The notes beneath the pieces were generated by a model. The model saw only the letters and a program-made list of their open reading frames with translations. It had not been told where the DNA came from and did not search any database. 64,000 nucleotides of DNA from SIG351 sp045627045 (GTDB lineage Bacteria; Bacillota; Clostridia; HGM11327): contig JAZQMY010000025.1 in assembly GCA_045627045.1 (NCBI GenBank), positions 16,246 through 80,245 of the forward strand, read 5' to 3'. Shown piece by piece: positions 51,929-60,668 of this stretch. A program made the translations under genes and the position numbers. The first letter of the stretch is position 1. Every line of letters starts with the position of its first letter.

Positions 51929-51957
51929 ATTGTAACACACTTTTTCAAAAAATGTAA
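51929..51957 (-). promoter_or_regulatory. promoter of paralogue 3
   Basis: Minus strand: TTACAT (51957-51952), 17-bp spacer, TACAAT (51934-51929), TGT extended -10. Confidence 0.6.
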
Positions 51958-51985
51958 CCCTTTTTTTCATTTTCTGAAAAAATTT

Positions 51986-53071
51986 TTAGATTTCAGGGAT
52001 GATTATCTCAACCTCACGTCCGAGACGAGCCGAATCAACAATTCCGTTAATGATTGCCTGATTATATAATATCTGGCTGGTAGGAACAGGTGCCGGCTTA
52101 TTATCTCTTACTGCCTCAAGGAATGAACGTACCTTGCAGGGGAAGAGCAAATCGAATGTTTCCTTTGCAGGATGCGGCAGATAGAGAGTCTCCTGTTCGT
52201 TTTCGCCTCTGTACAGAGTAAGGTCGCCGCCTACGCCGCTGTTCCAGCATCCCGTTGCAGGGATCCTGAGACCCGCTTTTTTGCCGAGGATAACAGTATC
52301 GCACGGTGAATCTATGTTCATTGCCCATGATATCTTGAAGTCTATCACAATGCCGCCTTCAAGTCTGATAAATGCCGCCGCAAAATCGTCAACGCCGAAT
52401 GTTGATGCGATTTCTTCGCCGACTTCAGCCTTATCCTTGCCGAAGAAATCCGATGTGTATGCCGAAACAGAAAGCGGCTTGGGATATCCTATCGCATCAA
52501 GCACAAGGTCAAGAGAATAGCATCCGATGTCGCCGACAGAGCCGACTCCGGCAGTATCCTTTCTTACGAATGATCCGCCCGGAATGCCGCGTCTTCTGCC
52601 GCCGCCTGTCTGGATATAATAAATATCTCCGAGAACTCCGGAACGAACGACTTCCTTTGTGAAAATCATCGACTCATGGAATCTGGACTGGAAGCCGACA
52701 GAAATTATCTTTCCGCTCTTTTTCTCGGCTCTCATCATTTCCACCGCTTCCTCAAACGTTGCGGACATAGGCTTTTCAACAAGCACGTTTACGCCGTGAT
52801 TGAGAGCATCAATCGTGCAGGGTGCGTGCTGTGTATTATACGTGCATACGCTTACCGCATCAAGCTCTTCGTTTTCGAGCATCTCAATATGGTTATAATA
52901 GATTCTTGCCTTATCAAAATGGAATGTATTTTTGTAGTGCTCAGGCTTGCCGGGAACGATATCGCACAATGCCACAACATCAACGTCATCCATGCCTGCA
53001 TAAGAGAAGCAGTGCCAGTAAGCAATGCCGCCGCAACCGATGATTCCGACCTGAAATCTTCCGTTCTTCAT
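51986..53071 (-). CDS. Gfo/Idh/MocA family oxidoreductase, paralogue 4
   Basis: 361 residues, first gene of the array. GIIGCGGIAYWH (9-20), VLVEKPMSATFEEAV (about 97) and GSVGDIGCYSLDLVLDAIG. It differs from the others by a two-residue-longer loop (KAEVGEEIASTFGVDDF) and an altered C-terminal segment (RGENEQETLYLPHPAKE). AGGAGG precedes the ATG. It carries the strongest promoter of the four (53160-53188), so the array can be read from here or from internal promoters. Cytosolic; substrate unknown. Confidence 0.9.
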   Translation of the reverse strand: MKNGRFQVGIIGCGGIAYWHCFSYAGMDDVDVVALCDIVPGKPEHYKNTFHFDKARIYYNHIEMLENEELDAVSVCTYNTQHAPCTIDALNHGVNVLVEKPMSATFEEAVEMMRAEKKSGKIISVGFQSRFHESMIFTKEVVRSGVLGDIYYIQTGGGRRRGIPGGSFVRKDTAGVGSVGDIGCYSLDLVLDAIGYPKPLSVSAYTSDFFGKDKAEVGEEIASTFGVDDFAAAFIRLEGGIVIDFKISWAMNIDSPCDTVILGKKAGLRIPATGCWNSGVGGDLTLYRGENEQETLYLPHPAKETFDLLFPCKVRSFLEAVRDNKPAPVPTSQILYNQAIINGIVDSARLGREVEIIIPEI

Positions 53072-53130
53072 GAACTTACCTCCTAATCATTTCCGGCAGA
53101 GCAATGGAGAAAAGCGAAATCAATATATAG

Positions 53131-53146
53131 TATTCCGGCCGGATAA
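53131..53146. promoter_or_regulatory. leader dyad before paralogue 4
   Basis: Minus strand TTATCCGGCCGGAATA, with the perfect 8-bp palindrome CCGGCCGG (53135-53142). It spans about +8 to +23 of the predicted transcript, a typical repressor-operator position. Confidence 0.5.
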
Positions 53147-53159
53147 TTTTCTCAAGTTT

Positions 53160-53188
53160 ATGATACAACAATAATTTCGCTTTGTCAA
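53160..53188 (-). promoter_or_regulatory. promoter of the Gfo/Idh/MocA array
   Basis: Minus strand: TTGACA (53188-53183), 17-bp spacer, TATCAT (53165-53160). TGTCAA-N8-TTGACA (53183-53202) is an inverted repeat over the -35. Confidence 0.75.
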
Positions 53189-53242
53189 GAACTTTTTTGA
53201 CATTTTATTTATAAAAAAATAAGTAAAAAGGCGAAAACCCTA

Positions 53243-53271
53243 TTGAAAAATAATCAAATATATGGTATAAT
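53243..53271 (+). promoter_or_regulatory. promoter of the rimP-ribF operon
   Basis: TTGAAA (53243-53248), 17-bp spacer, TATAAT (53266-53271), TGG extended -10. Divergent from the Gfo array promoter. Confidence 0.82.
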
Positions 53272-53284
53272 GTGACAGATGAAT

Positions 53285-53306
53285 GAGAGTGGGGCAACCC
53301 ACTCTC
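53285..53306 (+). ncRNA. 5'-end leader hairpin of the rimP operon
   Basis: GAGAGTGGG-GCAA-CCCACTCTC: a 9-bp perfect stem closed by a GNRA tetraloop, starting about 7 bases after the predicted start site. No T tract follows. It probably protects the mRNA 5' end or is a protein-binding leader. Confidence 0.6.
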
Positions 53307-53343
53307 AAGTGTTTATTTGAGAAAATTCATCACGGAGGTCAAA

Positions 53344-53799
53344 TTGAGCAAAATCAAAGAAATTGCAGAAGAGCTCGGCACACCGGTTGCCGCACAGCTC
53401 GGACTCACGCTGTATGACGTTGAGTACAAAAAAGAGGGTTCCGAATGGAGACTTACTTACTTCATTGACAAAGAAGGCGGAGTGTCGCTGACTGACTGCG
53501 AAAATTTCAGTCATATCATATCTGACATTCTTGACGAAAAAGATCCGATCGAGCAGAATTACACACTTACCGTGTCCTCGCCGGGAATCGAGCGCAGACT
53601 CACAAAGGCTGCTCATTACGAAGCTGTTATCGGCAAGGAAATCGAAGTCAGACTTTTTGCCGCAAAGAACGGAGAAAAGAAATTCACAGGCATTCTTGAG
53701 TCATATACAGACGGAAAAATCGTGCTCAATGTGAACGAAGAAAAAATCGGGCTTGAAATGAATGATATTTCACAGGCAAAGCTCGTTTATCATTTTTAA
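53344..53799 (+). CDS. rimP: ribosome maturation factor RimP
   Basis: 151 residues from the TTG at 53344, which follows GGAGG by five bases; the in-frame TTG at 53317 comes before that site. LYDVEYKKEGSEWRLTYFID is the conserved N-domain core, and YTLTVSSPGIERRL the linker to the Sm-like C-domain. It is needed for 30S subunit assembly. First of nine genes ending with ribF. Confidence 0.93.
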   Translation: MSKIKEIAEELGTPVAAQLGLTLYDVEYKKEGSEWRLTYFIDKEGGVSLTDCENFSHIISDILDEKDPIEQNYTLTVSSPGIERRLTKAAHYEAVIGKEIEVRLFAAKNGEKKFTGILESYTDGKIVLNVNEEKIGLEMNDISQAKLVYHF

Positions 53800-53831
53800 T
53801 CTGAAAACATATAATTGAAAGGAAAAACAAA

Positions 53832-55103
53832 ATGGATCCTGAATTTAACAATCTTATAGATATCCTCACGCAGGAAAAGGGTATCAACAAGGACGTATTG
53901 ATGGAAACGATCAAGCACGCTCTTCAGACAGCTTACAAGAAAAAGGTCGGAAGAGAAGACGAGGTCGATATTGCGGTTGACGACAAGACAGGCGCATACA
54001 GAGTTTTTGAGATAAAGAATGTAGTTGAAAACGGTTCTGAAGATCTTGAATACTCTGACATAGTTCTCAGAGATGCTCTGAAATATGATTCCGGTGCCAC
54101 AGTGGGCGGAACGATCAGAGTAGACGTTACTCCGAAGGATTTCGGCAGAATGGCTGTTCTCAATGCAAAGCAGATCATCGAGCAGAAGCTCAAGGAAGCA
54201 GAGCGTGACAGTCTTTATGAGGAATTCGCAGCTAAGGAGAATGAAATCATAATCGGTACAGTTCAGAGGGTTGAGATAAAGCCCGATGCCGCAACAGGCA
54301 AGAATAAAAAAGCCGTTTACGTTAACCTCGAAAAAACTGATTGCGTAATGTATGAAAAAGATCAGGTTGCCGGTGAGATTTACCGTTCAAACATGAAAAT
54401 CCCGGTATTCGTATATAAAGTTGAAAAGACAACAAAGGGACCGAAGATCTTCGTTTCACATTCACACCCCAACCTCGTTGTACGTCTTCTTGAGAAGGAA
54501 GTCCCCGAGCTTGCAGACGGTTCCATCGTTATCAAGAGCATCACTCGTGAAGCAGGCCAGAGAACAAAGATTGCCGTTTACTCAAGAATTGAAAACGTTG
54601 ATCCTGTCGGCACTTGCATCGGTACAAAGGGTATGAGAATCAATACCGTAATGAAAGAGCTCAAGAACGAGAAGATTGATGTTGTTGAGTGGAACAAGGA
54701 TATGAGCATATTCGTTTCAAATTCTCTTCTTCCGGCAAAGGTCAAGCACATCGAAATCGACGAAGAATCCAAGCGTGCAGTTGCAGTTGTTGCAGACAAT
54801 GAGCTTTCAGTGGCAATCGGTAAGGAAGGCATCAACGTTCGTCTCGCATCAAAGCTCACCGGTATGAGAATCGACATTAAGACTGTTTCTGATGCTAAGA
54901 AGCTTGAGGAATCGGGAGTTGAGCTTCTTGAGAAGACAAAGCCTGTTCAGTCCAAGCCTAACAAGAACACAGAAGCTGTTTCCCACGAACCGGACGATCT
55001 TGATGACATCATGAAGGCATTTGCGGCAGTTATCGGTGACGATAAGGATGCTTCCGATGAAAAACTCACAAAGTTTGGAGTTGATTTTGATGAAGAATCA
55101 TAA
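53832..55103 (+). CDS. nusA: transcription termination/antitermination protein NusA
   Basis: 423 residues. N-terminal RNAP-binding domain (1-130), S1 (about 133-200), two KH domains (VDPVGTCIGTKGMRIN near 257; VAIGKEGINVRLASKLTG near 325), then an acidic tail. It modulates pausing, termination and antitermination. The last 14 bases overlap rnpM. The C-terminal acidic repeats of proteobacterial NusA are absent, as usual in Firmicutes. Confidence 0.96.
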   Translation: MDPEFNNLIDILTQEKGINKDVLMETIKHALQTAYKKKVGREDEVDIAVDDKTGAYRVFEIKNVVENGSEDLEYSDIVLRDALKYDSGATVGGTIRVDVTPKDFGRMAVLNAKQIIEQKLKEAERDSLYEEFAAKENEIIIGTVQRVEIKPDAATGKNKKAVYVNLEKTDCVMYEKDQVAGEIYRSNMKIPVFVYKVEKTTKGPKIFVSHSHPNLVVRLLEKEVPELADGSIVIKSITREAGQRTKIAVYSRIENVDPVGTCIGTKGMRINTVMKELKNEKIDVVEWNKDMSIFVSNSLLPAKVKHIEIDEESKRAVAVVADNELSVAIGKEGINVRLASKLTGMRIDIKTVSDAKKLEESGVELLEKTKPVQSKPNKNTEAVSHEPDDLDDIMKAFAAVIGDDKDASDEKLTKFGVDFDEES

Positions 55104-55359
55104 GATCCCGCAAAGAATGTGCGTAGGTTGCCGTCAGATGATGCCTAAAAAGGATTTGATAAGAATAGTTAAATCCCCGGAAGGCGTTATTTCAATAGAC
55201 GACAAGGGCAAAGCCCCCGGAAGAGGTGCATATCTCTGCCACAGCGCTGAATGTCTTGACAAAGCGTACAAGGCAAAGCTGCTTGACAAAAATCTTGATA
55301 TCACCGTCACTGCGGAGGTATTTGAATCACTGAAAGAGAGATTGAATGACCAGAAGTGA
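55090..55359 (+). CDS. rnpM: YlxR family RNA-binding protein (RnpM)
   Basis: 89 residues from the ATG at 55090, inside the end of nusA and preceded by GGAG. MCVGCRQMMPKKDLIRIV and GRGAYLCHSAECLDKA are the conserved YlxR core with its Cys pairs. YlxR is reported to bind RNase P RNA and dampen its activity in Bacillus. It overlaps ylxQ by 14 bases. Confidence 0.92.
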   Translation: MKNHKIPQRMCVGCRQMMPKKDLIRIVKSPEGVISIDDKGKAPGRGAYLCHSAECLDKAYKAKLLDKNLDITVTAEVFESLKERLNDQK

Positions 55360-55690
55360 CATGATGCTTTATAATCTTCTCGGCCTGTGTCAGAAGGCAG
55401 GAAAGCTCGTTTCCGGAAATGACATGGTAGAAGATGCCATCAGGAAAAGAAAAGCAGTACTTGTAATAATTTCCGAAGATATAGGTGAATCCATGCAGAA
55501 GCGCTTTACCGATAAAGCTTCATTCTACAATGTAAAGACAATCACCTTCGGACTAAAGGATGAATTAGGGCTGAGTATAGGAAAAGGATCACGTTCCGCC
55601 GTCGCTCTGACAGACAAAGGTCTCGCAGAGAACTTTGTAAAGAAATACAACACATTAATCAAACACCAAGAGGTGAATAATATTGGCTAA
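55346..55690 (+). CDS. ylxQ: YlxQ, L7Ae/L30e-like ribosomal RNA-binding protein
   Basis: 114 residues. LLGLCQKAGKLVSGND (10-25) and the VLVIISEDIGES strand match the L7Ae/L30e family that recognises kink-turns. Standard member of the nusA-rnpM-ylxQ-infB string. Its end overlaps the infB start by eight bases. Confidence 0.9.
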   Translation: MTRSDMMLYNLLGLCQKAGKLVSGNDMVEDAIRKRKAVLVIISEDIGESMQKRFTDKASFYNVKTITFGLKDELGLSIGKGSRSAVALTDKGLAENFVKKYNTLIKHQEVNNIG

Positions 55691-58376
55691 AATTAACGTA
55701 ATTACAAAATCCAAGGATCTTACAGAAGAAATAAATCAGACAGGAGATCAGTATAAATCTCTTATCGCAAAGGCAGAGGCTTTTGAAAAGCAGATAAAGG
55801 ACAAGAAGGCTGCATTGGCACAGAAGCAGTCCGAAAAAGCAAAGGCAGAAGCAGAGTCCGCAGAAAAAACAGCTGCAGCTCATGTTGAACTTGAACCCGT
55901 TGAAGTCAAAAAAGAAGAAAAGCCTGCTGAATCCGCAGAAAAGACAGTTGCAGCGCCTGCCGAACCTGTCGAAATCAAAAAGGAAGAAAAGCCCGCCGAT
56001 CCGGTAAAAACCGCTCCCGAAATTAAAGCCGAGGCTCCCGCAAAGGAAGAAAAGCCCGAAAGACAGGAAAATAAGCGTTATCAGGACAGACAGCAGGACA
56101 GACCTCAGAACAGAGGCGATCGTCCTGAAAGATCATCCGACAGAGTTCCCCGTTCAGACAGATTTTCCGATTCCTCAAGACCCCAGCAGCCGCGTCAGCC
56201 CAGAGAGGGCTTCTCAAGAGACGGCGCACAGGGCTTTGACAAGAGAGATAACTTTAAGAGAGACGATTTCAAGAAGAGCAATAATCCCGGAATCTCAAGA
56301 GGCTCAAACAACCAGTCTTTCTCCAAGGACAAGGATGACGATGATGATAATCAGCATCGCAGACAGCCTCAGCATCAGAAGCCGGATAACAAGACAAGAG
56401 ACAGAGATTCCATCTCTTCAATGATTTCAAACAAGCCAAATTCCGATTCAACAAGAAAAATGGAATCAAAGCAGAAGGATAAAGCAAAAAGAGACAGAGA
56501 AGACTCATGGGACGATTCAAAGCAGCAGAATTCAAAGACAAATCAGCGTTACGGCAATAATCAGAAGAACCAGGGTTCTTCAAAATCACAGGCACAGTTC
56601 GTAGCTCCTGAAAGAAAGAAAGCCATCGTGATTGATGAGACAGTTACAGTCAAGGAACTTTCCGAATCAGTCGGCGTTTCAGTTGCAGAAATCATCAAAA
56701 AGCTTATGTCTTACGGTATTTTCGCAACTATCAACAACGAAATCGACTTTGATACTGCAGAAATGGTAGCAGAAGAGCTCGGCATCACGGTTACAAAGTC
56801 TGTTGCAAAATCAGCAGAAGACAGATTCGATGATCTAATTAAGGAAGATACAGATGAATCAAAGATGGTAAAGCGTCCGCCTATCGTTACTGTAATGGGC
56901 CACGTTGACCACGGTAAGACATCTCTTCTTGACGCTATCAGAAATTCAAACGTTACAGACAAGGAAGCCGGCGGTATTACACAGCACATCGGTGCTTACA
57001 CCGTAAACCATAAGGGCAACAAGATTACTTTCCTTGATACTCCGGGACACGAAGCATTCACAACGATGCGTGCAAGAGGTGCAAACGTTACTGATATCGC
57101 AGTTATCGTTGTTGCGGCAAACGACGGCGTTATGCCTCAGACAATCGAGTCTATCCATCACGCAAAGGCTGCGGGAACACCTATCATCATCGCAATGAAC
57201 AAGATGGATATTTACGGTGTAAATCCCGAAAAAGTCAAGCAGCAGCTCGCAGAAAACGATATCCTCGTTGAGGACTGGGGCGGAGATGTTCCTTGCATTC
57301 CCGTTTCAGCAAAGCAGAAGCAGGGTATTGAGGACCTTCTTGAAATGATTCTTCTCGTTGCAGAGGTTCAGGAGCTCAAGGCTAACCCCGATACAAAAGC
57401 AAAGGGTACAATCGTTGAAGCAAGACTTGATAAGAGCAAGGGCCCGATCGCAACAATCCTCGTTCAGAACGGTACTCTGCGTGAAGGCGAAACAGTTGTT
57501 GCAGGTATGACTTACGGTAACGTAAGAGCCATGTTCGATCACAACGGAAAGAGAATCAAGAAGGCAGGTCCTTCGATCCCGGTTGAGATCACAGGCTTGA
57601 GCGAAGTTCCTCAGGCAGGCGATATGATTTTCGCCATCGAAGATACAAAGCTTACAAGAAGCATTGTTGAAGAAAGAATCAATAAATACAGAGAATCAAC
57701 CATCAACGCCACAAAGTCCGTTTCACTCGACGATCTCTTCAATCAGATCCAGCAGGGTGACGTCAAGACTCTTAACCTCATCATCAAGGCTGACGTTCAG
57801 GGATCTGTTGAAGCCGTAAAGCAGTCACTTGAAAAGCTTTCAAACGAAGAAGTCAAGGTTTCATGTATTCACGGTGCAGTCGGTGCCATAAACGAAGCCG
57901 ACGTTACACTTGCAAAAGCATCAAACGCAATCATCATCGGATTCAACGTAAGAACAATCGGTAACGTTGATGAAATCGCCCAGACATCCGGCGTAGATAT
58001 CAGAAGCTACAGCATTATCTACAACGCAATCGATGATGTTGAGGCGGCTATGCACGGTATGCTTGCTCCTGTATTCAAAGAAGCAATTCACGGCAGAGCA
58101 ACTGTCAGAACAACATTCAGAATCACAGGTGTCGGCACTGTTGCAGGTGCTTATGTTACAAAGGGCAAGCTCCTCAGACATGATAAGGTCAGAATCCTCC
58201 GTGACGGTGTAATTATCTTCGACGGTGAAATGGATTCTCTCAAGAGATTCAAGGATGACGTAAAGGAAGTTACGGAAGGCTTTGAGTGCGGTATCGCCAT
58301 CAAGAATTATAACGATATCAAGGAAGGCGACGAATTCGAAGCATACGCAATGGAAGAGGTTGCAAGAGAAGCATGA
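55683..58376 (+). CDS. infB: translation initiation factor IF-2
   Basis: 897 residues, starting at TTG (55683) after AGAGGTG. Residues 1-300 are a charged, repetitive tail: EKKxxA-type blocks with two similar KKEEKPAxxxEKT units, then an Arg/Asp/Gln-rich stretch (ERQENKRYQDRQQDRPQNRG). The IF2 N2 domain (about 310-370) precedes the GTPase with GHVDHGKTSLLDAI (G1), DTPGHEAFTTMRARGA (G3) and NKMD (G4). The C-terminal C1 and C2 domains bind fMet-tRNA. It recruits initiator tRNA to the 30S subunit. Confidence 0.96.
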   Translation: MAKINVITKSKDLTEEINQTGDQYKSLIAKAEAFEKQIKDKKAALAQKQSEKAKAEAESAEKTAAAHVELEPVEVKKEEKPAESAEKTVAAPAEPVEIKKEEKPADPVKTAPEIKAEAPAKEEKPERQENKRYQDRQQDRPQNRGDRPERSSDRVPRSDRFSDSSRPQQPRQPREGFSRDGAQGFDKRDNFKRDDFKKSNNPGISRGSNNQSFSKDKDDDDDNQHRRQPQHQKPDNKTRDRDSISSMISNKPNSDSTRKMESKQKDKAKRDREDSWDDSKQQNSKTNQRYGNNQKNQGSSKSQAQFVAPERKKAIVIDETVTVKELSESVGVSVAEIIKKLMSYGIFATINNEIDFDTAEMVAEELGITVTKSVAKSAEDRFDDLIKEDTDESKMVKRPPIVTVMGHVDHGKTSLLDAIRNSNVTDKEAGGITQHIGAYTVNHKGNKITFLDTPGHEAFTTMRARGANVTDIAVIVVAANDGVMPQTIESIHHAKAAGTPIIIAMNKMDIYGVNPEKVKQQLAENDILVEDWGGDVPCIPVSAKQKQGIEDLLEMILLVAEVQELKANPDTKAKGTIVEARLDKSKGPIATILVQNGTLREGETVVAGMTYGNVRAMFDHNGKRIKKAGPSIPVEITGLSEVPQAGDMIFAIEDTKLTRSIVEERINKYRESTINATKSVSLDDLFNQIQQGDVKTLNLIIKADVQGSVEAVKQSLEKLSNEEVKVSCIHGAVGAINEADVTLAKASNAIIIGFNVRTIGNVDEIAQTSGVDIRSYSIIYNAIDDVEAAMHGMLAPVFKEAIHGRATVRTTFRITGVGTVAGAYVTKGKLLRHDKVRILRDGVIIFDGEMDSLKRFKDDVKEVTEGFECGIAIKNYNDIKEGDEFEAYAMEEVAREA

Positions 58377-58792
58377 GAAGCAAAAGCAAAGTCAGCCATA
58401 CAGTAAAAGTTGAGCGTATGCAGCAGCAGATACTCGAGCATCTTTCACAGCTCATCAGAGAAGAAGTGAAGGATCCGGGTGTATCACGAATGACATCCAT
58501 CGTGCGTGTTGAGGTCGCAAACGATCTCAAGTACGCACGTGTATACGTGACAACTTACGGTACAGATGAAGAAAGAAAAGCCGCTATGGACGGTCTGAAC
58601 AGAGCAAAGGGCTTTCTCAAAACGAGACTCTGGAAAATTATGCAGACCAAAGTGTCTCCAGAGCTTTCCTTTATCAATGATACCTCAATAGAATACGCTG
58701 CTTATATTCAGCAGAAGCTCAATTCACTGAATATCAGGCACGATGACGAAGAAACAACAGACGAATCTTCCGAAAACGAGGTTGAAGAATGA
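58373..58792 (+). CDS. rbfA: 30S ribosome-binding factor A
   Basis: 139 residues, KH-like fold. RMQQQILEHLSQLIREEVKD (18-37) and LKYARVYVTTYG are conserved. A cold-shock and 16S processing factor. It overlaps infB and nrnA by four bases on each side (ATGA). The C-terminal acidic tail (EETTDESSENEVEE) is longer than average. Confidence 0.94.
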   Translation: MRSKSKVSHTVKVERMQQQILEHLSQLIREEVKDPGVSRMTSIVRVEVANDLKYARVYVTTYGTDEERKAAMDGLNRAKGFLKTRLWKIMQTKVSPELSFINDTSIEYAAYIQQKLNSLNIRHDDEETTDESSENEVEE

Positions 58793-59769
58793 TTTGTCAA
58801 TATGATGAAGATTTTCGCTTGGTAAAGGAAAAAATCCTTTCAGCGGAGAAAATAGCGATCATTACTCATATCAATCCGGACGGAGACTGTATCGGATCAA
58901 GCCTTGCTCTTCAGAGTTTCATTGAAAAATGCGGCAAAACAGCCGAAGTATTCAATGAACAGGGCTTGCCGCAGTCATATGCGTTCATGGCAGGCGATAA
59001 AATCGTCAGAACCGATGCGGAATCTGACGGAACGAAGTACGATCTTGTTATCTGGGCTGATTGCGGTTCAGAGGACAGAGGCGGGAAAATCTCCTGGGTT
59101 ACAGAAAATGCAGATGTCAGGATCAACATCGACCACCATCAGACAAACACGCTCTTCGCAGATATAAATATCGTTGACGGAAACGCCGCCGCTACCTGCA
59201 TCATGATTTATGAAATGTTCATGGCCTGCGGCGTAGAAATCGACCTGCATACAGCTGAATTGCTCTATATGGGAATCATTACGGATTCAGGCAATTTCTC
59301 ATACTCAAACGCCGACAAGAGAACGCATCTCGTCGCAGGAGAGCTTCTTGAAATAGGAGTAAATGTTGCAGAGCTCACACAGAAGCTTTTCAGAACCACC
59401 ACCTACGGCAAACTGAAGCTCACGGCACTCACACTCGACAATCTTGAGCTTTTCTATGACGGAAAAATCGCCGTACTCTTTACATCAAAGAAAATGTACG
59501 CCGAAACAAACACCTCATCTGAGGATTCAGAGGGCTTCGTCAGCATGGCAAGGGATATCAAAGGCGTGAAAATCGCCGTATTCCTTCGTGACACAACAGA
59601 CGGCGCGCTCGTAAAGGTAAGCCTGAGGTCAAATGCAGACGTCGATGTAAGCGAAATCGCAAAAAAATTCGGCGGCGGCGGTCACGAAAAAGCGGCAGGC
59701 TTCAGTCTCCCGGGAACGATTCCCGAGGTCAGGGATTTCCTTATCAAGGATCTGGAACAGTACATATGA
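58789..59769 (+). CDS. nrnA: DHH-family oligoribonuclease/pAp phosphatase (NrnA)
   Basis: 326 residues. The DHH catalytic motifs HINPDGDCIGS (about 26-36), WADCGS (about 87), DHHQTN (about 117-122) and the DHHA1 end GGGGHEKAAG (about 300-309) are present. NrnA degrades nanoRNAs of 2-5 nt and dephosphorylates pAp. Normal position between rbfA and truB in Clostridia. Confidence 0.93.
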   Translation: MICQYDEDFRLVKEKILSAEKIAIITHINPDGDCIGSSLALQSFIEKCGKTAEVFNEQGLPQSYAFMAGDKIVRTDAESDGTKYDLVIWADCGSEDRGGKISWVTENADVRINIDHHQTNTLFADINIVDGNAAATCIMIYEMFMACGVEIDLHTAELLYMGIITDSGNFSYSNADKRTHLVAGELLEIGVNVAELTQKLFRTTTYGKLKLTALTLDNLELFYDGKIAVLFTSKKMYAETNTSSEDSEGFVSMARDIKGVKIAVFLRDTTDGALVKVSLRSNADVDVSEIAKKFGGGGHEKAAGFSLPGTIPEVRDFLIKDLEQYI

Positions 59770-60668
59770 ACGGAATAATAAACGTGCTCAAGCCCCCGAT
59801 GATGACATCCCAGGGCGTAGTATCTGCAATCAAGCGAATCACAGGAAGTCAGCATGTAGGTCATACAGGCACACTGGATCCGAATGCATCAGGCGTATTG
59901 CCGGTGTGCATAGGCAAATCGACTAAGCTTGCCGAGTACCTTCTTGCAGATGAAAAGGAATACATAGGTGAAGTCCTCTTCGGAAAGGAAACGGACTCCT
60001 GCGACACGGAAGGAAACGTTACAGAGGTAAGCGAAAAGCTTCCGACAAAGGAAGAATTCCTTTCTGTGCTTCCCGGATTCATAGGAAATCAGGTGCAGCA
60101 GCCGCCTGTTTACTCAGCAATGAAAATAAACGGGAAAAAGGCATATGAGCTTGCAAGAAATCATGAAGAAGTAGCCATTCCGACAAGGAATATTATCATA
60201 CGTTCGTTAGAATTATTGTCCTGCGATGAGCCTTACCGCTTCAGGATAAAGGTGGTTTGCTCAAAGGGAACATATATTCGTTCTCTTGCAAGAGATATTG
60301 CAAGAGCGCTTGATTCAAGGGCAACGCTTTCAATGCTTGTAAGATCAAAATGCGGCATTTTCGATATTTCGAACGCTTATACGCTTGATGAAATCAAAGA
60401 AGCATTCGACAATGGAAGATTTGAAGATATTCTTTGTGATCCGAACGAAGCGATGAAGAATTATCCTTGCTGTATTTTTCCGAAATCCTGCGAGAAAAAG
60501 CTTCTTTGCGGCAATTCATTTCCGGCAAGCAAAGCAGATTCACTCAATGTATCCGGTGAATGTGATCTGTTAAGAATAGTAGTTGGTAACGAGCTGATAG
60601 CCATCGGCAAAGCCCAGCTCAAAGATGCAGAACTAATTATACAACCTGTAAAGGTGATAGCAGAATGA
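59766..60668 (+). CDS. truB: tRNA pseudouridine-55 synthase
   Basis: 300 residues. The catalytic Asp lies in GHTGTLDPNASGVLPV (about 35-50). NVLKPPMMTSQGVV at the N-terminus and VVCSKGTYIRSLARDI (about 160-175) are conserved. It makes pseudouridine 55 in the T-loop of tRNAs. It overlaps nrnA and ribF by four bases each. Confidence 0.96.
   Translation: MNGIINVLKPPMMTSQGVVSAIKRITGSQHVGHTGTLDPNASGVLPVCIGKSTKLAEYLLADEKEYIGEVLFGKETDSCDTEGNVTEVSEKLPTKEEFLSVLPGFIGNQVQQPPVYSAMKINGKKAYELARNHEEVAIPTRNIIIRSLELLSCDEPYRFRIKVVCSKGTYIRSLARDIARALDSRATLSMLVRSKCGIFDISNAYTLDEIKEAFDNGRFEDILCDPNEAMKNYPCCIFPKSCEKKLLCGNSFPASKADSLNVSGECDLLRIVVGNELIAIGKAQLKDAELIIQPVKVIAE

Noticed and set aside
45285..53071. Genomic island or prophage
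   Set aside because: No integrase, tRNA end, direct repeats or phage genes; spoIVA and the SASP gene in the middle are core sporulation genes.
53183..53225. Second rightward promoter for rimP (TTGACA at 53197-53202)
   Set aside because: At 17 bases the -10 would be TAAGTA. The TTGAAA-N17-TATAAT at 53243-53271 is far better.
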